This document shows positions 8,809-17,560 of a stretch of DNA of 64,000 bases, piece after piece. The stretch's first letter is position 1. Every line of letters begins with the position of its first letter. Below the pieces are notes generated by a model that saw only the letters and a list, made by a program, of their open reading frames with translations, was not told where the DNA came from and searched no databases. Location of the stretch: assembly GCA_014208095.1 (NCBI GenBank), contig JACHMT010000004.1:1-64000 (forward strand). The letters run 5' to 3'. The translations under genes and the position numbers were made by a program. Source of the DNA: Actinospineispora eucalypti. GTDB taxonomy: Bacteria; Actinomycetota; Actinomycetes; Mycobacteriales; Pseudonocardiaceae.

Positions 8809-8827
8809 CAAGTACTTCAGGTACTTG
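8809..8827. promoter_or_regulatory. Palindromic operator candidate for the toxin-antitoxin pair
   Basis: A perfect 7-5-7 inverted repeat, CAAGTAC-TTCAG-GTACTTG, sits in the 55-bp gap between the end of glf and the antitoxin start, 33 bp upstream of the ATG. A further GTAC lies at 8803-8806. Position and symmetry fit autorepression by the antitoxin; this is inferred. Confidence 0.55.
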
Positions 8828-8831
8828 AGCC

Positions 8832-10019
8832 TCAGTCGTCCTCGCCGGACAGCGGGGTGCCGTCGGTGAGGTGCGGGGCCAGGCGGTTCTCGAACATGGT
8901 CAGCGCGGAGCCGATGGCCATGTGCATGTCCAGGTACTTGTAGGTGCCCAGCCGGCCGCCGAACAGCACCTTCCGGTTCACCGTCTCCTTGCGGGCCAGC
9001 TCGCGGTAGCGCTCCAGCTTGGTCCGGTCGCCGGCGGTGTTGATCGGGTAGTACGGCTCGTCGCCGCTCTCGGCGAACCGGGAGAACTCGCGCACGATCA
9101 CCGTCTTGTCGCCCGGGTACTCGGCGCGTTCGGGGTGGAAGTGCCGGAACTCGTGGATCCGGGTGTACGGCACGTCGATGTCGTTGTAGTTCATGACCGA
9201 GGTGCCCTGGAAGTCACCGGTGCCGGTGAGCACCTCCTGCTCGAAGTCCAGCGTGCGCCAGCCCAGCTCGCCCTCGCGGTAGTCGAAGTAGCGGTCCAGC
9301 GGGCCGGTGTACACGGTCGGCACGTCGGGGAGCTGGTCGCGGACGGCGAAGTAGTCGGTGTCCAGCTTCACGGTGACGCCCGGGGTCTCGGCCATCCGCT
9401 CCAGCCAGGCGGTGTAGCCGTCGGTGGGCAGGCCCTCGAACGAGTCGTTGAAGTACCGGTTGTTGAAGGTGTAGCGGACCGGGAGCCGGGTGATGATGGA
9501 CGGGTCCAGCTCGGTCGGGTCGGTCTGCCACTGCTTGGCGGTGTACCCCTTCACGAACGCCTCGTACAGCGGGCGGCCGATCAGCGAGATCGCCTTCTCC
9601 TCCAGGTTCTTCGCGGCGGCCGTGTCGAACTCGGCGGCCTGGGAGGCAATCAGCGCGCGGGCCTCGTCCGGGGTGTGCGAGCGGCCGAAGAAGCTGTTGA
9701 TCAGGGCCAGGTTCATCGGGAACGCGTAGACCTGGTCGGCCACCCGGGCGAACACCCGGTGCTGGTAGTTGGTGAAGCTGGTGAACCGGTTCACGTACTC
9801 CCACACCCGCTTGTTGCTGGTGTGGAACAGGTGCGCGCCGTAGCGGTGCACCTCGATGCCGGTCTCCGGCTCGGCCTCGGAGTAGGCGTTGCCGCCGATG
9901 TGGTTGCGCCGCTCCAGGATGAGCACGCGCTTGCCCAGCTCGTTCGCGGCCCGTTCGGCCACGGTCAGCCCGAAGAAGCCGGAACCCACCACTACAAGAT
10001 CAAAGTCACGACCCGTCAC
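8832..10019 (-). CDS. glf: UDP-galactopyranose mutase
   Basis: 395 residues, the usual size. It converts UDP-Galp to UDP-Galf, the donor for galactan. The FAD-binding Rossmann motif VVGSGFFGLTVAERAA is at residues about 9-24, followed by LERRNHIGGNAY and HRYGAHLFHTSN, both hallmarks of bacterial UGM. The C-terminal GGRLGTYKYLDMHMAIGSAL is also diagnostic. The start is the GTG at 10019 (VTGRDFDLVVVG); the Shine-Dalgarno is weak, but the upstream membrane-protein gene ends only 50 bp away. Confidence 0.96.
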   Translation of the reverse strand: MTGRDFDLVVVGSGFFGLTVAERAANELGKRVLILERRNHIGGNAYSEAEPETGIEVHRYGAHLFHTSNKRVWEYVNRFTSFTNYQHRVFARVADQVYAFPMNLALINSFFGRSHTPDEARALIASQAAEFDTAAAKNLEEKAISLIGRPLYEAFVKGYTAKQWQTDPTELDPSIITRLPVRYTFNNRYFNDSFEGLPTDGYTAWLERMAETPGVTVKLDTDYFAVRDQLPDVPTVYTGPLDRYFDYREGELGWRTLDFEQEVLTGTGDFQGTSVMNYNDIDVPYTRIHEFRHFHPERAEYPGDKTVIVREFSRFAESGDEPYYPINTAGDRTKLERYRELARKETVNRKVLFGGRLGTYKYLDMHMAIGSALTMFENRLAPHLTDGTPLSGEDD

Positions 10020-10069
10020 GCCCGCCGAGGGTAGTGGTCGCCGGCCGGCCGCCGGTCGGCGGGACTGTG

Positions 10070-12277
10070 TCAGGCGTTGTCCTCGAGCCATTGGACGACG
10101 TCCCGGTCCACCTTGTAGATGTGCACCTCGCCGCTGATGTGGGCCAGGATCAGCCCGGGCACCCGGTCCAGCCGTTCCAGGCCGGAGACCGTGGTCATCA
10201 GGCCGCCGCCGGTCCAGTCGTCCGGCGCGCCGTCCGCGCCGATGATCGGCGCCCGCTGGTCCACGTACACCCAGGCGATGTGCATGTCCAGGATGCGGCG
10301 GCGGACCTCCGGGTCGGTGGCCAGGTACCGGAAGTTCTTCATCAGCTGGTACGTGTACGGCGAGTCCGGCACGCCCAGCGTGCTGATCTCCACGATGGGC
10401 AGGTTGTCCCGCACGTACAGGTAGGTGGACCCGTCGTTCGGGCTGTTCATGATCCGTTGGCCGGGCTGGATGTGCCGGCGCAGCCATTCGGCGGCCGCCG
10501 CGTCGTCCGAGTCCACCCGGTAGAGCTGCGGGTTGGACCAGCGCTGGGACAACGCCTGCGCGGCGGTCAGCAGGTAACCCCGGGAGACGGTCGCCACGTA
10601 GCCGATCCCGCCCAGCGTGACCAGCAGGACCGCACACACCGCCGTGAGCCCGCGCGTCCACACCGGGCCTGGACGCCGCACGGTGCCGACCGACCGGGCG
10701 GTGTCGTCCAGCGAGAGCGGGTTGAGCCGGACCTCCCAGCGCTCGTCCACCCGCCGCGCCACCCGGCCGCCCACCGCCAGCAGGGCGCACACCAGGCCGA
10801 TCGCCCCGAGCGTGGCCAGTGAGGGGGCGAGCATCGCGATGTGGCTGCGCACCCGGCCGGCGCTGTTGTAGAAGAAGCCCAGGATGGGCGCGGTGACCCC
10901 GTTCGGGTCGCGGAACGAGAGCGCCACGATGGTCAGCCACACCGCCCAGGTCAGCACCAGCGGCAGCGCGCGGCGCAGCACTAGCGCGGTGACCAACCCC
11001 AGGCCGAGCAGCAGCGTCGGCCACATCTGGATCATGAACCGGTCGTCGAACATCCCCCCGTAGATCAGCGGCACCGAGTTGCGCAGCGACCGGAGCACCG
11101 ACACGTGCGCACTGTCCGGTGGGAACGCCCCGATCCGCCCGCTGACCGCGAGCGCCCCGCGCAGCACCGGCGCGGCGATCACCGCCGCACTCAGCAAGGT
11201 AACCGCGAGCACCGACAGTTGCGCCCGCAGCGTCTGCCGGCCTTCCCGGAAGAACAACATGCCCAGCCAGAACACCAGCACGGTCAGCCCGACGGAAAGC
11301 CCCGAGCTGGGATGCACGGTGACCACCCCGGCGCACGCCAGCCCCACCCCCACCGCGGTGCGGAACGCGCGCGGCCGGACCAGCAGCAGCGCCGCGACCA
11401 CCCCGGGGACCAGCACCAGGGCCGACGCGTTGGGCAGCAGGCCGTTGTCCCGGGCCAGCTGGTAGGCCGGCCGGTACAGCCCGGAGGCGATCACGGCGGC
11501 CATGCCGGCGGCCAGGGTCAGCCAGGCGACGTCGTCGGTGAGCCGGCGCACCACGGCGGCGGCCAGCGCGCCGGAACAACACACCCAGGCCGCGCCGAGG
11601 ATCATCGCGGCGGCGGCGTTCATGCCCACGACGGGGTCGCCGAACACGTCGCCGATGGTCGCCGCGACCAGGTGGAAACCGTCCGGGTAGTAGACCGTGC
11701 CCTCGCCGGTGAGCACGTCCGCCGGCATGATCTGCCACGGCGCGCCCTTGCCGCTGCGCATGATGTACGCGGTCAGCACGGCGTGCAGGATCGTGTCGTG
11801 GTCCTGGTTCCAGGTGGCCCAGCTGACCAGGCCCCGGGACCACGCGCGCAGCGCCAGGCCGACGGCGGTGAGCAGGAAGATCAGCCCAACCAGCTGGGCG
11901 AACACGGCGGTCAGGCCGGTCAGCGGGGGCAGTACGGACGGTGTGGTTTCCGGCGTCGGCGCCGCGCCACGCCGCCGGCCGAGCCGGCCAAAACGTCTGA
12001 GCCCGCCAAAACGTCTGAGCCCGCCAAGCCGGACGGTGAGGCTGACGAGCCCGGCGAGCAGGGTGAGCACCGCCGTGCCGACTACCAGTGCGGTCGGGCC
12101 GAACCGTGCGCCGACCAGCCCGGCCCCGCTGGCGGTGAGCAGCGCGACGCCGACCGAGGCCGCCGGGACCGCGCCGAGCAGCAGCAACCGCTGGCGCACG
12201 CCGAGCGCGAGCAGCACGGCCAGCCCCGGCCCGAACACGGTGGCCGCGGCGACCGCGAGCACTGCTACCCCGCCCAC
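10070..12277 (-). CDS. Large polytopic membrane protein, DUF6541/GT-C-like
   Basis: 735 residues from a GTG with GGAGGAG nine bases upstream. About 13 hydrophobic segments occupy residues 1-530, followed by a soluble C-terminal part (about 560-735) with an HIQPGQRIMNSPNDG segment and a terminal domain. The topology resembles actinobacterial DUF6541 proteins and GT-C glycosyltransferases that use polyprenyl-phosphate sugars. Location immediately upstream of glf and beside two GT2 genes supports a role in cell-envelope glycan assembly. No catalytic Asp motif could be placed with confidence. Confidence 0.7.
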   Translation of the reverse strand: MGGVAVLAVAAATVFGPGLAVLLALGVRQRLLLLGAVPAASVGVALLTASGAGLVGARFGPTALVVGTAVLTLLAGLVSLTVRLGGLRRFGGLRRFGRLGRRRGAAPTPETTPSVLPPLTGLTAVFAQLVGLIFLLTAVGLALRAWSRGLVSWATWNQDHDTILHAVLTAYIMRSGKGAPWQIMPADVLTGEGTVYYPDGFHLVAATIGDVFGDPVVGMNAAAAMILGAAWVCCSGALAAAVVRRLTDDVAWLTLAAGMAAVIASGLYRPAYQLARDNGLLPNASALVLVPGVVAALLLVRPRAFRTAVGVGLACAGVVTVHPSSGLSVGLTVLVFWLGMLFFREGRQTLRAQLSVLAVTLLSAAVIAAPVLRGALAVSGRIGAFPPDSAHVSVLRSLRNSVPLIYGGMFDDRFMIQMWPTLLLGLGLVTALVLRRALPLVLTWAVWLTIVALSFRDPNGVTAPILGFFYNSAGRVRSHIAMLAPSLATLGAIGLVCALLAVGGRVARRVDERWEVRLNPLSLDDTARSVGTVRRPGPVWTRGLTAVCAVLLVTLGGIGYVATVSRGYLLTAAQALSQRWSNPQLYRVDSDDAAAAEWLRRHIQPGQRIMNSPNDGSTYLYVRDNLPIVEISTLGVPDSPYTYQLMKNFRYLATDPEVRRRILDMHIAWVYVDQRAPIIGADGAPDDWTGGGLMTTVSGLERLDRVPGLILAHISGEVHIYKVDRDVVQWLEDNA

Positions 12278-12305
12278 GGTTTCTCGCCTCCTCCACGGCT
12301 CGAGC

Positions 12306-12469
12306 TAGAGCGCGTCCCGCGGATCATTCAGCCGGCTGCGCGGTGCCCAGATGGCGCCTCGCGGCGTTGTCGTCGTCGCACATAGCTCCGCTATGAGCTC
12401 CTCCTCCGCCTTGCGATGCATCCATCTGGTTCACCGCTCGCTCGGCATAGATCCACGGGACGCGCTCTA
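12306..12469. repeat. 164-bp fold-back (REP/MITE-like) intergenic element
   Basis: The ends are 20-bp inverted repeats matching at 19 of 20 positions: TAGAGCGCGTCCCGCGGATC at 12306-12325 and its complement at 12450-12469. Inside lie a second arm pair (CAGATGG at 12348 and CCATCTG at 12422) and an apical hairpin CATAGC-TCC-GCTATG at 12381-12395. It fills most of the 222-bp gap between two minus-strand genes. No transposase is nearby and no coding capacity is credible. Confidence 0.75.
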
Positions 12470-12499
12470 CCGCGAAGGGTAGCCCTGCCCGAGGAACGG

Positions 12500-13696
12500 T
12501 CAGTCTTCGCCGATACGGGTCAGGGAGAGGGTGAAGCTGACCGTGATCAACTGGAAGCCGGTGACGATCAGCACCATGCCGATGATGGGCACGCGCATGG
12601 TGTCGACCACGTTCAGCGCGCCGAACCCGTGCGCGCCCCACGAGGTCAGGGCGGCCACGAAGCAGCCGGTGCCGAGCAGCGACAGCAGCCCGCCGGCCAC
12701 CAGCCCGCGTTCCAGCGAGATCCGGGCCAGCAGGCGGATGATCCGGGTCGACGGGGACAGCAGCCCCAGGTGGCTGGCGTAGGAGCGGGCCACCACGGCC
12801 AGGCCCAGGCCCTGCATGCCCAGCACGAACATGGTCGCGCAGGCCAACATGCTGTGCAGGCCGAAGCCCACCCCGCCGATCACGTGCGGCCCGAAGGACA
12901 GCCAGGCCAGGCCGGTCATCCCGACCGCCATCAGCCACAGCGACGGGTAGTAGAGCAGCCAGCGCGGGGAGAACGCGAGCAGGAACCGCAGGTGCCGCCA
13001 GCCGTCCCGCCAGGTGCGCAGGTGCGGCGCGCGGCTGCGGCCGTCCGGGCGCAGGATGGTCGGCACCTCGGCGATGCGCAGCCGGGCCAGCGCCGCCCGC
13101 ACCACCATCTCGCTGGCGAACTCCATGCCGGAGGTGCGCAGCCCGAGCCCCAGGATCGCCGACCGCCGGAAAGCCCGGATGCCGCAGTGGAAGTCGCTCA
13201 CCGGGATGTGGAACATCATCCGACCCAGCCGGGAGAGCACAGGATTGCCCAGGTAGCGGTGCAGGAACGGCATCGCGCCGGCCTCGATGCCGCCCTGGAA
13301 GCGGTTGCCCATGACCAGGTCGGCGCCGTCCCGCAGCGCGTCGACGAAGGCGTCCAGCGACTCCAGCGCGTAGCTGTCGTCCGCGTCCGCCATCAGCACG
13401 AACTCGCCCTCGGCGGCCTCGATGCCGGCGGTGAGGGCGGCGCCGTAGCCGCGCCTCGGCACGTCCACCACCCGGGCGCCCGCCGCGACAGCGATGTCCT
13501 GCGAGCCGTCGGTGGAGCCGTTGTCGGCCACCACCACCTCGCCCCGCACGCCCAGCCGCTCCAGCGACCCGAGCGCCTTGCGCACGCAGGTCTCCAGCGT
13601 CTCCGCCTCGTTCAGGCAGGGCAGCACGACGGTCAGCTCCAGCGTCTGCCGGGCCTCCGCCGTGGTCGTCGGCGCGCTGGCCGCGGTCGAGGTCAT
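12500..13696 (-). CDS. GT2 glycosyltransferase with C-terminal membrane domain (dolichyl-phosphate-mannose synthase-like)
   Basis: 398 residues. An N-terminal GT-A domain has LTVVLPCLNEAETLETCV (about 20-37), ADNGSTDGS and the DxD-type ADADDSY (about 104-110); an acceptor loop reads NRFQGG. The C-terminal 150 residues hold about four membrane helices (GtrA/DPMS-like arrangement). It probably transfers a sugar from a nucleotide donor to polyprenyl phosphate at the inner membrane face, feeding GT-C enzymes. Its ATG overlaps the upstream GT2 stop in TGATG, so the two are coupled. Confidence 0.88.
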   Translation of the reverse strand: MTSTAASAPTTTAEARQTLELTVVLPCLNEAETLETCVRKALGSLERLGVRGEVVVADNGSTDGSQDIAVAAGARVVDVPRRGYGAALTAGIEAAEGEFVLMADADDSYALESLDAFVDALRDGADLVMGNRFQGGIEAGAMPFLHRYLGNPVLSRLGRMMFHIPVSDFHCGIRAFRRSAILGLGLRTSGMEFASEMVVRAALARLRIAEVPTILRPDGRSRAPHLRTWRDGWRHLRFLLAFSPRWLLYYPSLWLMAVGMTGLAWLSFGPHVIGGVGFGLHSMLACATMFVLGMQGLGLAVVARSYASHLGLLSPSTRIIRLLARISLERGLVAGGLLSLLGTGCFVAALTSWGAHGFGALNVVDTMRVPIIGMVLIVTGFQLITVSFTLSLTRIGED

Positions 13697-14670
13697 CAGG
13701 CCGGCGCTCCCTCGGTCGTGCGGACCGGCACCGGCAGCGCGCGCAGCGCGTGCCGCAGCAGGCGGCCGGCGGCCCGGTGCTGACCGGCGGCGACCAGCTC
13801 CGGCACGGCGCTCAGCTGGTGCAGCCGGGAGGTGAGGTGCAGCCGGGCCGCCCGGGCGGCGACCGGCCAGCCGGCATCGGTCAGCTCCAGCGCCGCCTCG
13901 GTGAAGAACCGGCGCTCCTCGGCGAACCGCGAGCCGTCCTTGGCGCCCGTGCTGGACAGGCTGCCCGGGTGCCGGCGGTACTCGATGCCCGGCCGCTCCA
14001 GCAGCGCGGCCTTTCCGCCGGCGCGCAGGATCCGTAGGTAGAGATCCAGGTCCTGGACCACGTCGTAGCCCTCCCGGAAGCCGTGCGCGACCAACCAGTC
14101 GCGGCGGAACGCCACGCTGGGGAAGTACATCCAGTTGCCCCGCAGCAGCGAGGCGGCCAGCCGCTCGCCGCCGGCCAGCGTCAGGCCCGCACCCTTCGCC
14201 GGGCGGATCGAGACCGCCCGCTTCACCCGGTCCACCAGCGGCCGGGTGGGGTCGCCGGCGGCGTCGATGACCCGCGCGCCGGCGTGCACGAAGGCGACGT
14301 CGGGCTGCGCGGCGGCGGTCCGCCGGAGCGTGCTCACGAAGCCGGGAAGCAGCCGGTCGTCCGCGCCGAGCAGCACCACCAGGTCGCCCTCGGCGGCCTT
14401 GACGCAGCTCTGGAAGTTGCGGTTGATGCCCAGGCGCGTCGGGTTCGCGCGGTACCGCACCCGGTCGTCGCCGGGCGCGGCCTGGGCCAGCCACTCGCCG
14501 AGGCCGGCCGCCCGGCCCGCCGCCGGGCCGTCGTCGATCGCCGTGAGTCGCCAGTTCGGGTCGTCCTGGGCGAACACGCTGCGCGCCATCTCGCGGACCA
14601 GCGCATCATCACCGAACGCCGGCACCATGAGGTCGATCAGCACCGCCGCAGAATAGTCACCCCTATTCAC
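13696..14670 (-). CDS. GT2 family glycosyltransferase
   Basis: A 324-residue soluble GT-A enzyme. Motifs: DLMVPAFGDD and AIDDG at the N-terminus, GINRNFQSCVKAAEGDLVVLL followed by the ADD metal site near residue 102, and a later QDLDLYLRI (acceptor-binding/catalytic Asp region). The GTG at 14670 has GAAGG four bases upstream; GTG 14643 (VLIDLMVP) is an alternative matching common family starts. It is translationally coupled to the membrane-anchored GT2. The role is probably envelope polysaccharide or glycolipid assembly; sugar specificity is unknown. Confidence 0.85.
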   Translation of the reverse strand: MNRGDYSAAVLIDLMVPAFGDDALVREMARSVFAQDDPNWRLTAIDDGPAAGRAAGLGEWLAQAAPGDDRVRYRANPTRLGINRNFQSCVKAAEGDLVVLLGADDRLLPGFVSTLRRTAAAQPDVAFVHAGARVIDAAGDPTRPLVDRVKRAVSIRPAKGAGLTLAGGERLAASLLRGNWMYFPSVAFRRDWLVAHGFREGYDVVQDLDLYLRILRAGGKAALLERPGIEYRRHPGSLSSTGAKDGSRFAEERRFFTEAALELTDAGWPVAARAARLHLTSRLHQLSAVPELVAAGQHRAAGRLLRHALRALPVPVRTTEGAPA

Positions 14671-14706
14671 ATGCCTTCGTTCACCCTCCACGTACCCTTT
14701 GCGGCG

Positions 14707-16062
14707 ATGGCCGACGGGCGGACGGGGTTGCTGTGGGCGCGGGCGCGTACCGCCGCCCCGGTTGGTGGCGGGTTGGCGCTGGTCGGCCTGGCCGCGTACG
14801 TGATCCTGGCGCTGGCCGGGCACACCCTCACCCCGCGTGACTACACCGCCGCGGCCGCGATGTTCCTGATCACCTCGATCGTCGGCCCCGGCGTGTTCGC
14901 CGCCGTGGAACAGCAGACCAACCACGAGGTCAGCGGACGGCTCGCGGCCGGCGCCCGTGCGGCCGCGACCATGCGGGCGGCCGGGCTGGTGTGCGCCGGT
15001 CTGGCCCTGCTGATGGTGGTCGTGGTGGTCGCGCTGTCCCCGGTGCTGGTGCCGAGGGTGTTCGCCGGGCACGACGGGTTGCTCGCCGCCACCGTGCTGG
15101 CGCTGCTCGGCGCGGCGGCCGCCTACCTGCTGCGCGGCGTCTTCGCCGGGCAGCGGCGGTTCCGGTGGTACGCGGGCAGCCTGGCCGCCGAGGGGCTGGG
15201 CCGGTTGCTGCCCTGCCTGGCGCTGGTCACCTTCGGCGCGGCCAGCGCGGACCGGTTCGGCTTCGGGTACGCGATGGGTTGCGGGCTGGCCGCGCTGGTC
15301 ACGCTGCCCGGGCTGCTGCGTGGGCGGCACCCGGCCAGCAAGCGGCTGCGGGCCGACGTGGCGCACGGGGACCTGCCGCCGCTGCGCCCGATGGCCGCCG
15401 CCGTGGCCTGGCTGGCCGGCGCCTCCGGGCTCACCCTGATGCTGACCAACCTGGCCCCGGTGATCGTCTCGTCCCGGCTGTCCGACGTGGCCTACGAGCC
15501 GAGCGGGCACGACCTGGCGGCCAGCTTCGTGTCCCTGTTCATGATGTCCCGCATCCCGCTGTTCCTGTTCGCGCCGGTGCAGGCGTTCCTGCTGCCGGCG
15601 GTGACCTCCGCGCTGGCCCGGGGCGACCTGGCCGCCGCGCGGGAGCGGGTGCGCACCGTGCTGCGGGCGGTGTTCGCGGTCGGGGTGCCCGGGGTGGTGG
15701 CCGCCGGGCTGCTCGGCCCGTGGGCGTCCGGGGTGTTCTTCACCGCGCCGATCCAGCTGTCCGGAATCATCGCCGCGCTGTTGGCCGCCGGTGCGGTGAT
15801 CATGATGATCGCCCAGGTGCTGCAGCCGACCCTGGTCGCGCTGGGCCGGCACCGGGCCGCCACGCTGGCCTGGTTGGTCGCCTCGGTGCTGTTCGTAGGC
15901 CTGCTGTTCGCACCGATCCCGCCGCTGCCGGCGGCGGTCATCGCCCAACTGGTCGCGCCCGCCGTGGTGTGCGTGCTGATGACCTTCACGCTGGTGCGCG
16001 AGGTCCGGGGCCGCGCGGCCGCCGGTCAGGGCAGCCTGGCCACCGTCACGAACTCGTTGTAG
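14707..16062 (+). CDS. Polysaccharide/lipid-linked oligosaccharide flippase (MATE/Wzx-like)
   Basis: About 451 residues with 12 predicted membrane helices and the hydrophobic, Gly/Ala-rich character of Wzx/MviN exporters. Such proteins flip lipid-linked sugars across the membrane. ATG 14707 is used because the alternative ATG 14671 abuts the divergent glycosyltransferase start; neither has a strong ribosome site. Its 3' end overlaps the convergent methyltransferase by 37 bp. Placement among glycosyltransferases supports glycan export. Confidence 0.8.
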   Translation: MADGRTGLLWARARTAAPVGGGLALVGLAAYVILALAGHTLTPRDYTAAAAMFLITSIVGPGVFAAVEQQTNHEVSGRLAAGARAAATMRAAGLVCAGLALLMVVVVVALSPVLVPRVFAGHDGLLAATVLALLGAAAAYLLRGVFAGQRRFRWYAGSLAAEGLGRLLPCLALVTFGAASADRFGFGYAMGCGLAALVTLPGLLRGRHPASKRLRADVAHGDLPPLRPMAAAVAWLAGASGLTLMLTNLAPVIVSSRLSDVAYEPSGHDLAASFVSLFMMSRIPLFLFAPVQAFLLPAVTSALARGDLAAARERVRTVLRAVFAVGVPGVVAAGLLGPWASGVFFTAPIQLSGIIAALLAAGAVIMMIAQVLQPTLVALGRHRAATLAWLVASVLFVGLLFAPIPPLPAAVIAQLVAPAVVCVLMTFTLVREVRGRAAAGQGSLATVTNSL

Positions 16063-16613
16063 GTGAAGCGCCGCCCGGCCGCGCGCGGGAACGGGAACGA
16101 ACCCTGGTCCTCCACCTCGAGCCCCAGCTCGCGGCACAGGTCCGCGTTCTCCTCGAACCCGCAGAACCACACGTGGGTGGCGTCGCTGGCGTAGCCCCGC
16201 TCCTGCGGCGTGATCACCACGACCCGCGCTCCGGGGCGCAGGTACGGCAGGTAGCTCTTGAGCACGGTGACCGCGTCCGCCCGGGGCAGGTGCTCGACCA
16301 GGTGGGCGGCCAGCATCCCGTCGAACGTCTGCGGTGCGGCGGACGCGTGGAACTCGTCCGGCGTGAACGCGGTCAGGCCGAGGGAGCGGCAGTGCTCGAC
16401 GGAGTGGTCGTTGTGGTCCACGCCGACGCTGCCGGCCGGCAGGTTCACCAGGTTCCGGCCGATCCCGCAGCCCACGTCCAGGGTCACCCGGTCGCCCAGC
16501 ATCCGGCGCAGCTTCCAGCGGTACGGGGCCTGCACGTCCAGCACGCGCTTCCACGCGGCGCCCTGGAAGCGGACCAGCCGCTCGGTGTACGCGCCCTCGG
16601 TGGTGTCCTTCAC
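16026..16613 (-). CDS. Class I SAM-dependent methyltransferase
   Basis: 195 residues. Motif I is LDVGCGIGRNL (about 45-55), with acidic motif II at VGVDHND and a motif IV-like DGMLAAHLVEHL; PGARVVVITP follows. GTG 16613 overlaps the stop of the DPPR synthase gene in GTGA, so expression is coupled to cell-wall precursor synthesis. It may methylate a polyprenyl-linked or glycan substrate; the substrate is inferred only from neighbours. Confidence 0.82.
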   Translation of the reverse strand: MKDTTEGAYTERLVRFQGAAWKRVLDVQAPYRWKLRRMLGDRVTLDVGCGIGRNLVNLPAGSVGVDHNDHSVEHCRSLGLTAFTPDEFHASAAPQTFDGMLAAHLVEHLPRADAVTVLKSYLPYLRPGARVVVITPQERGYASDATHVWFCGFEENADLCRELGLEVEDQGSFPFPRAAGRRFTYNEFVTVARLP

Positions 16614-17560
16614 AGGTACACCGCCGCGACCAGTGCGGACAGCCACAGCACGGCCAGCACCTGGAGCACCCGGTCACCCAGGGCGATCTCCTCGGGCTCG
16701 CCGCCGTTGCCGCCGTCCACGTCCACCGCGTAGCGCAGCACCGCGACCACGAACGGCACGATCGAGATGATCGTCCACACCGAGTTGTGGTGCGCGGCGC
16801 GGATCTCGAACGCCCACAGCCCATACATCACGATCAGCACGGTGGCCGAGGAGGTCCACACGAACCGCAGGTAGGAGGCCGAGTAGCGCTCCAGCGACTT
16901 GCGGATCTTCGCGCCGGTCCGCTCGGCCAGGACGAACTCCGCCGAGCGCTTGCCGGCGACCATGAACAGCGAGCCGAACCCGGCGCACAGCAGGAACCAC
17001 TGGGACAGCGGGATGCCCGCCGCCGCGCCGCCGGCCACCGCGCGGATCAGGAAGCCGGAGGCCACGATGCAGATGTCGATCACCGGCTGGTGCTTGAGGC
17101 CGAAGCAGTAGCCCAGCTGGACCGCGATGTACACCGCGATCACGATCACCAGCTCGGGCGAGGCGAACGCCGACACCACCAGCGAGCCGATGAACAGCAG
17201 GATCGCCGTGACCACGGCCAGCGGCACCGGTACCCGGCCGGCGGCGATCGGGCGGTTGCGCTTCACCGGGTGCGCCCGGTCCTCGGCGACGTCCACCGAG
17301 TCGTTGATCAGGTAGACCGCCGAGGCGGCCATGCAGAACGCCGCGAAGGCCAGCCCGATCTTGCTCAGCACGTCGGCGTGGGTCAGCTGCGCGCTGGCCA
17401 GCGGGGCCGCCAGGACCAGGCAGTTCTTCACCCACTGCCGGGGGCGGGCGGCCTTGATCAGCCCGCCGACCACGCCGCCGGTCGGCTTGGGGGCCGCATC
17501 GGTCGTCGCGGGCGGCTGGGTGGTTTCCGAGGTTTCGGAGGTTTCCGAGGTAGACGTCAC
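16610..17560 (-). CDS. ubiA: Decaprenyl-phosphate phosphoribosyltransferase (DPPR synthase)
   Basis: A 316-residue UbiA-superfamily membrane enzyme, like mycobacterial Rv3806c. It transfers 5-phosphoribose from PRPP to decaprenyl phosphate, the first committed step to decaprenyl-phosphoryl-arabinose. Motifs: ARPRQWVKN at the N-terminus, the Asp-rich NDSVDVAEDRAHPVKRNRP near residue 88, and the second conserved stretch YCFGLKHQPVIDI. About nine helices. The first 25 residues are a Thr/Ser/Glu-rich tail with repeated SET. Its ATG overlaps the stop of the PAP2 phosphatase gene in ATGA, the same pairing as Rv3807c-Rv3806c. Confidence 0.94.
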   Translation of the reverse strand: MTSTSETSETSETTQPPATTDAAPKPTGGVVGGLIKAARPRQWVKNCLVLAAPLASAQLTHADVLSKIGLAFAAFCMAASAVYLINDSVDVAEDRAHPVKRNRPIAAGRVPVPLAVVTAILLFIGSLVVSAFASPELVIVIAVYIAVQLGYCFGLKHQPVIDICIVASGFLIRAVAGGAAAGIPLSQWFLLCAGFGSLFMVAGKRSAEFVLAERTGAKIRKSLERYSASYLRFVWTSSATVLIVMYGLWAFEIRAAHHNSVWTIISIVPFVVAVLRYAVDVDGGNGGEPEEIALGDRVLQVLAVLWLSALVAAVYL

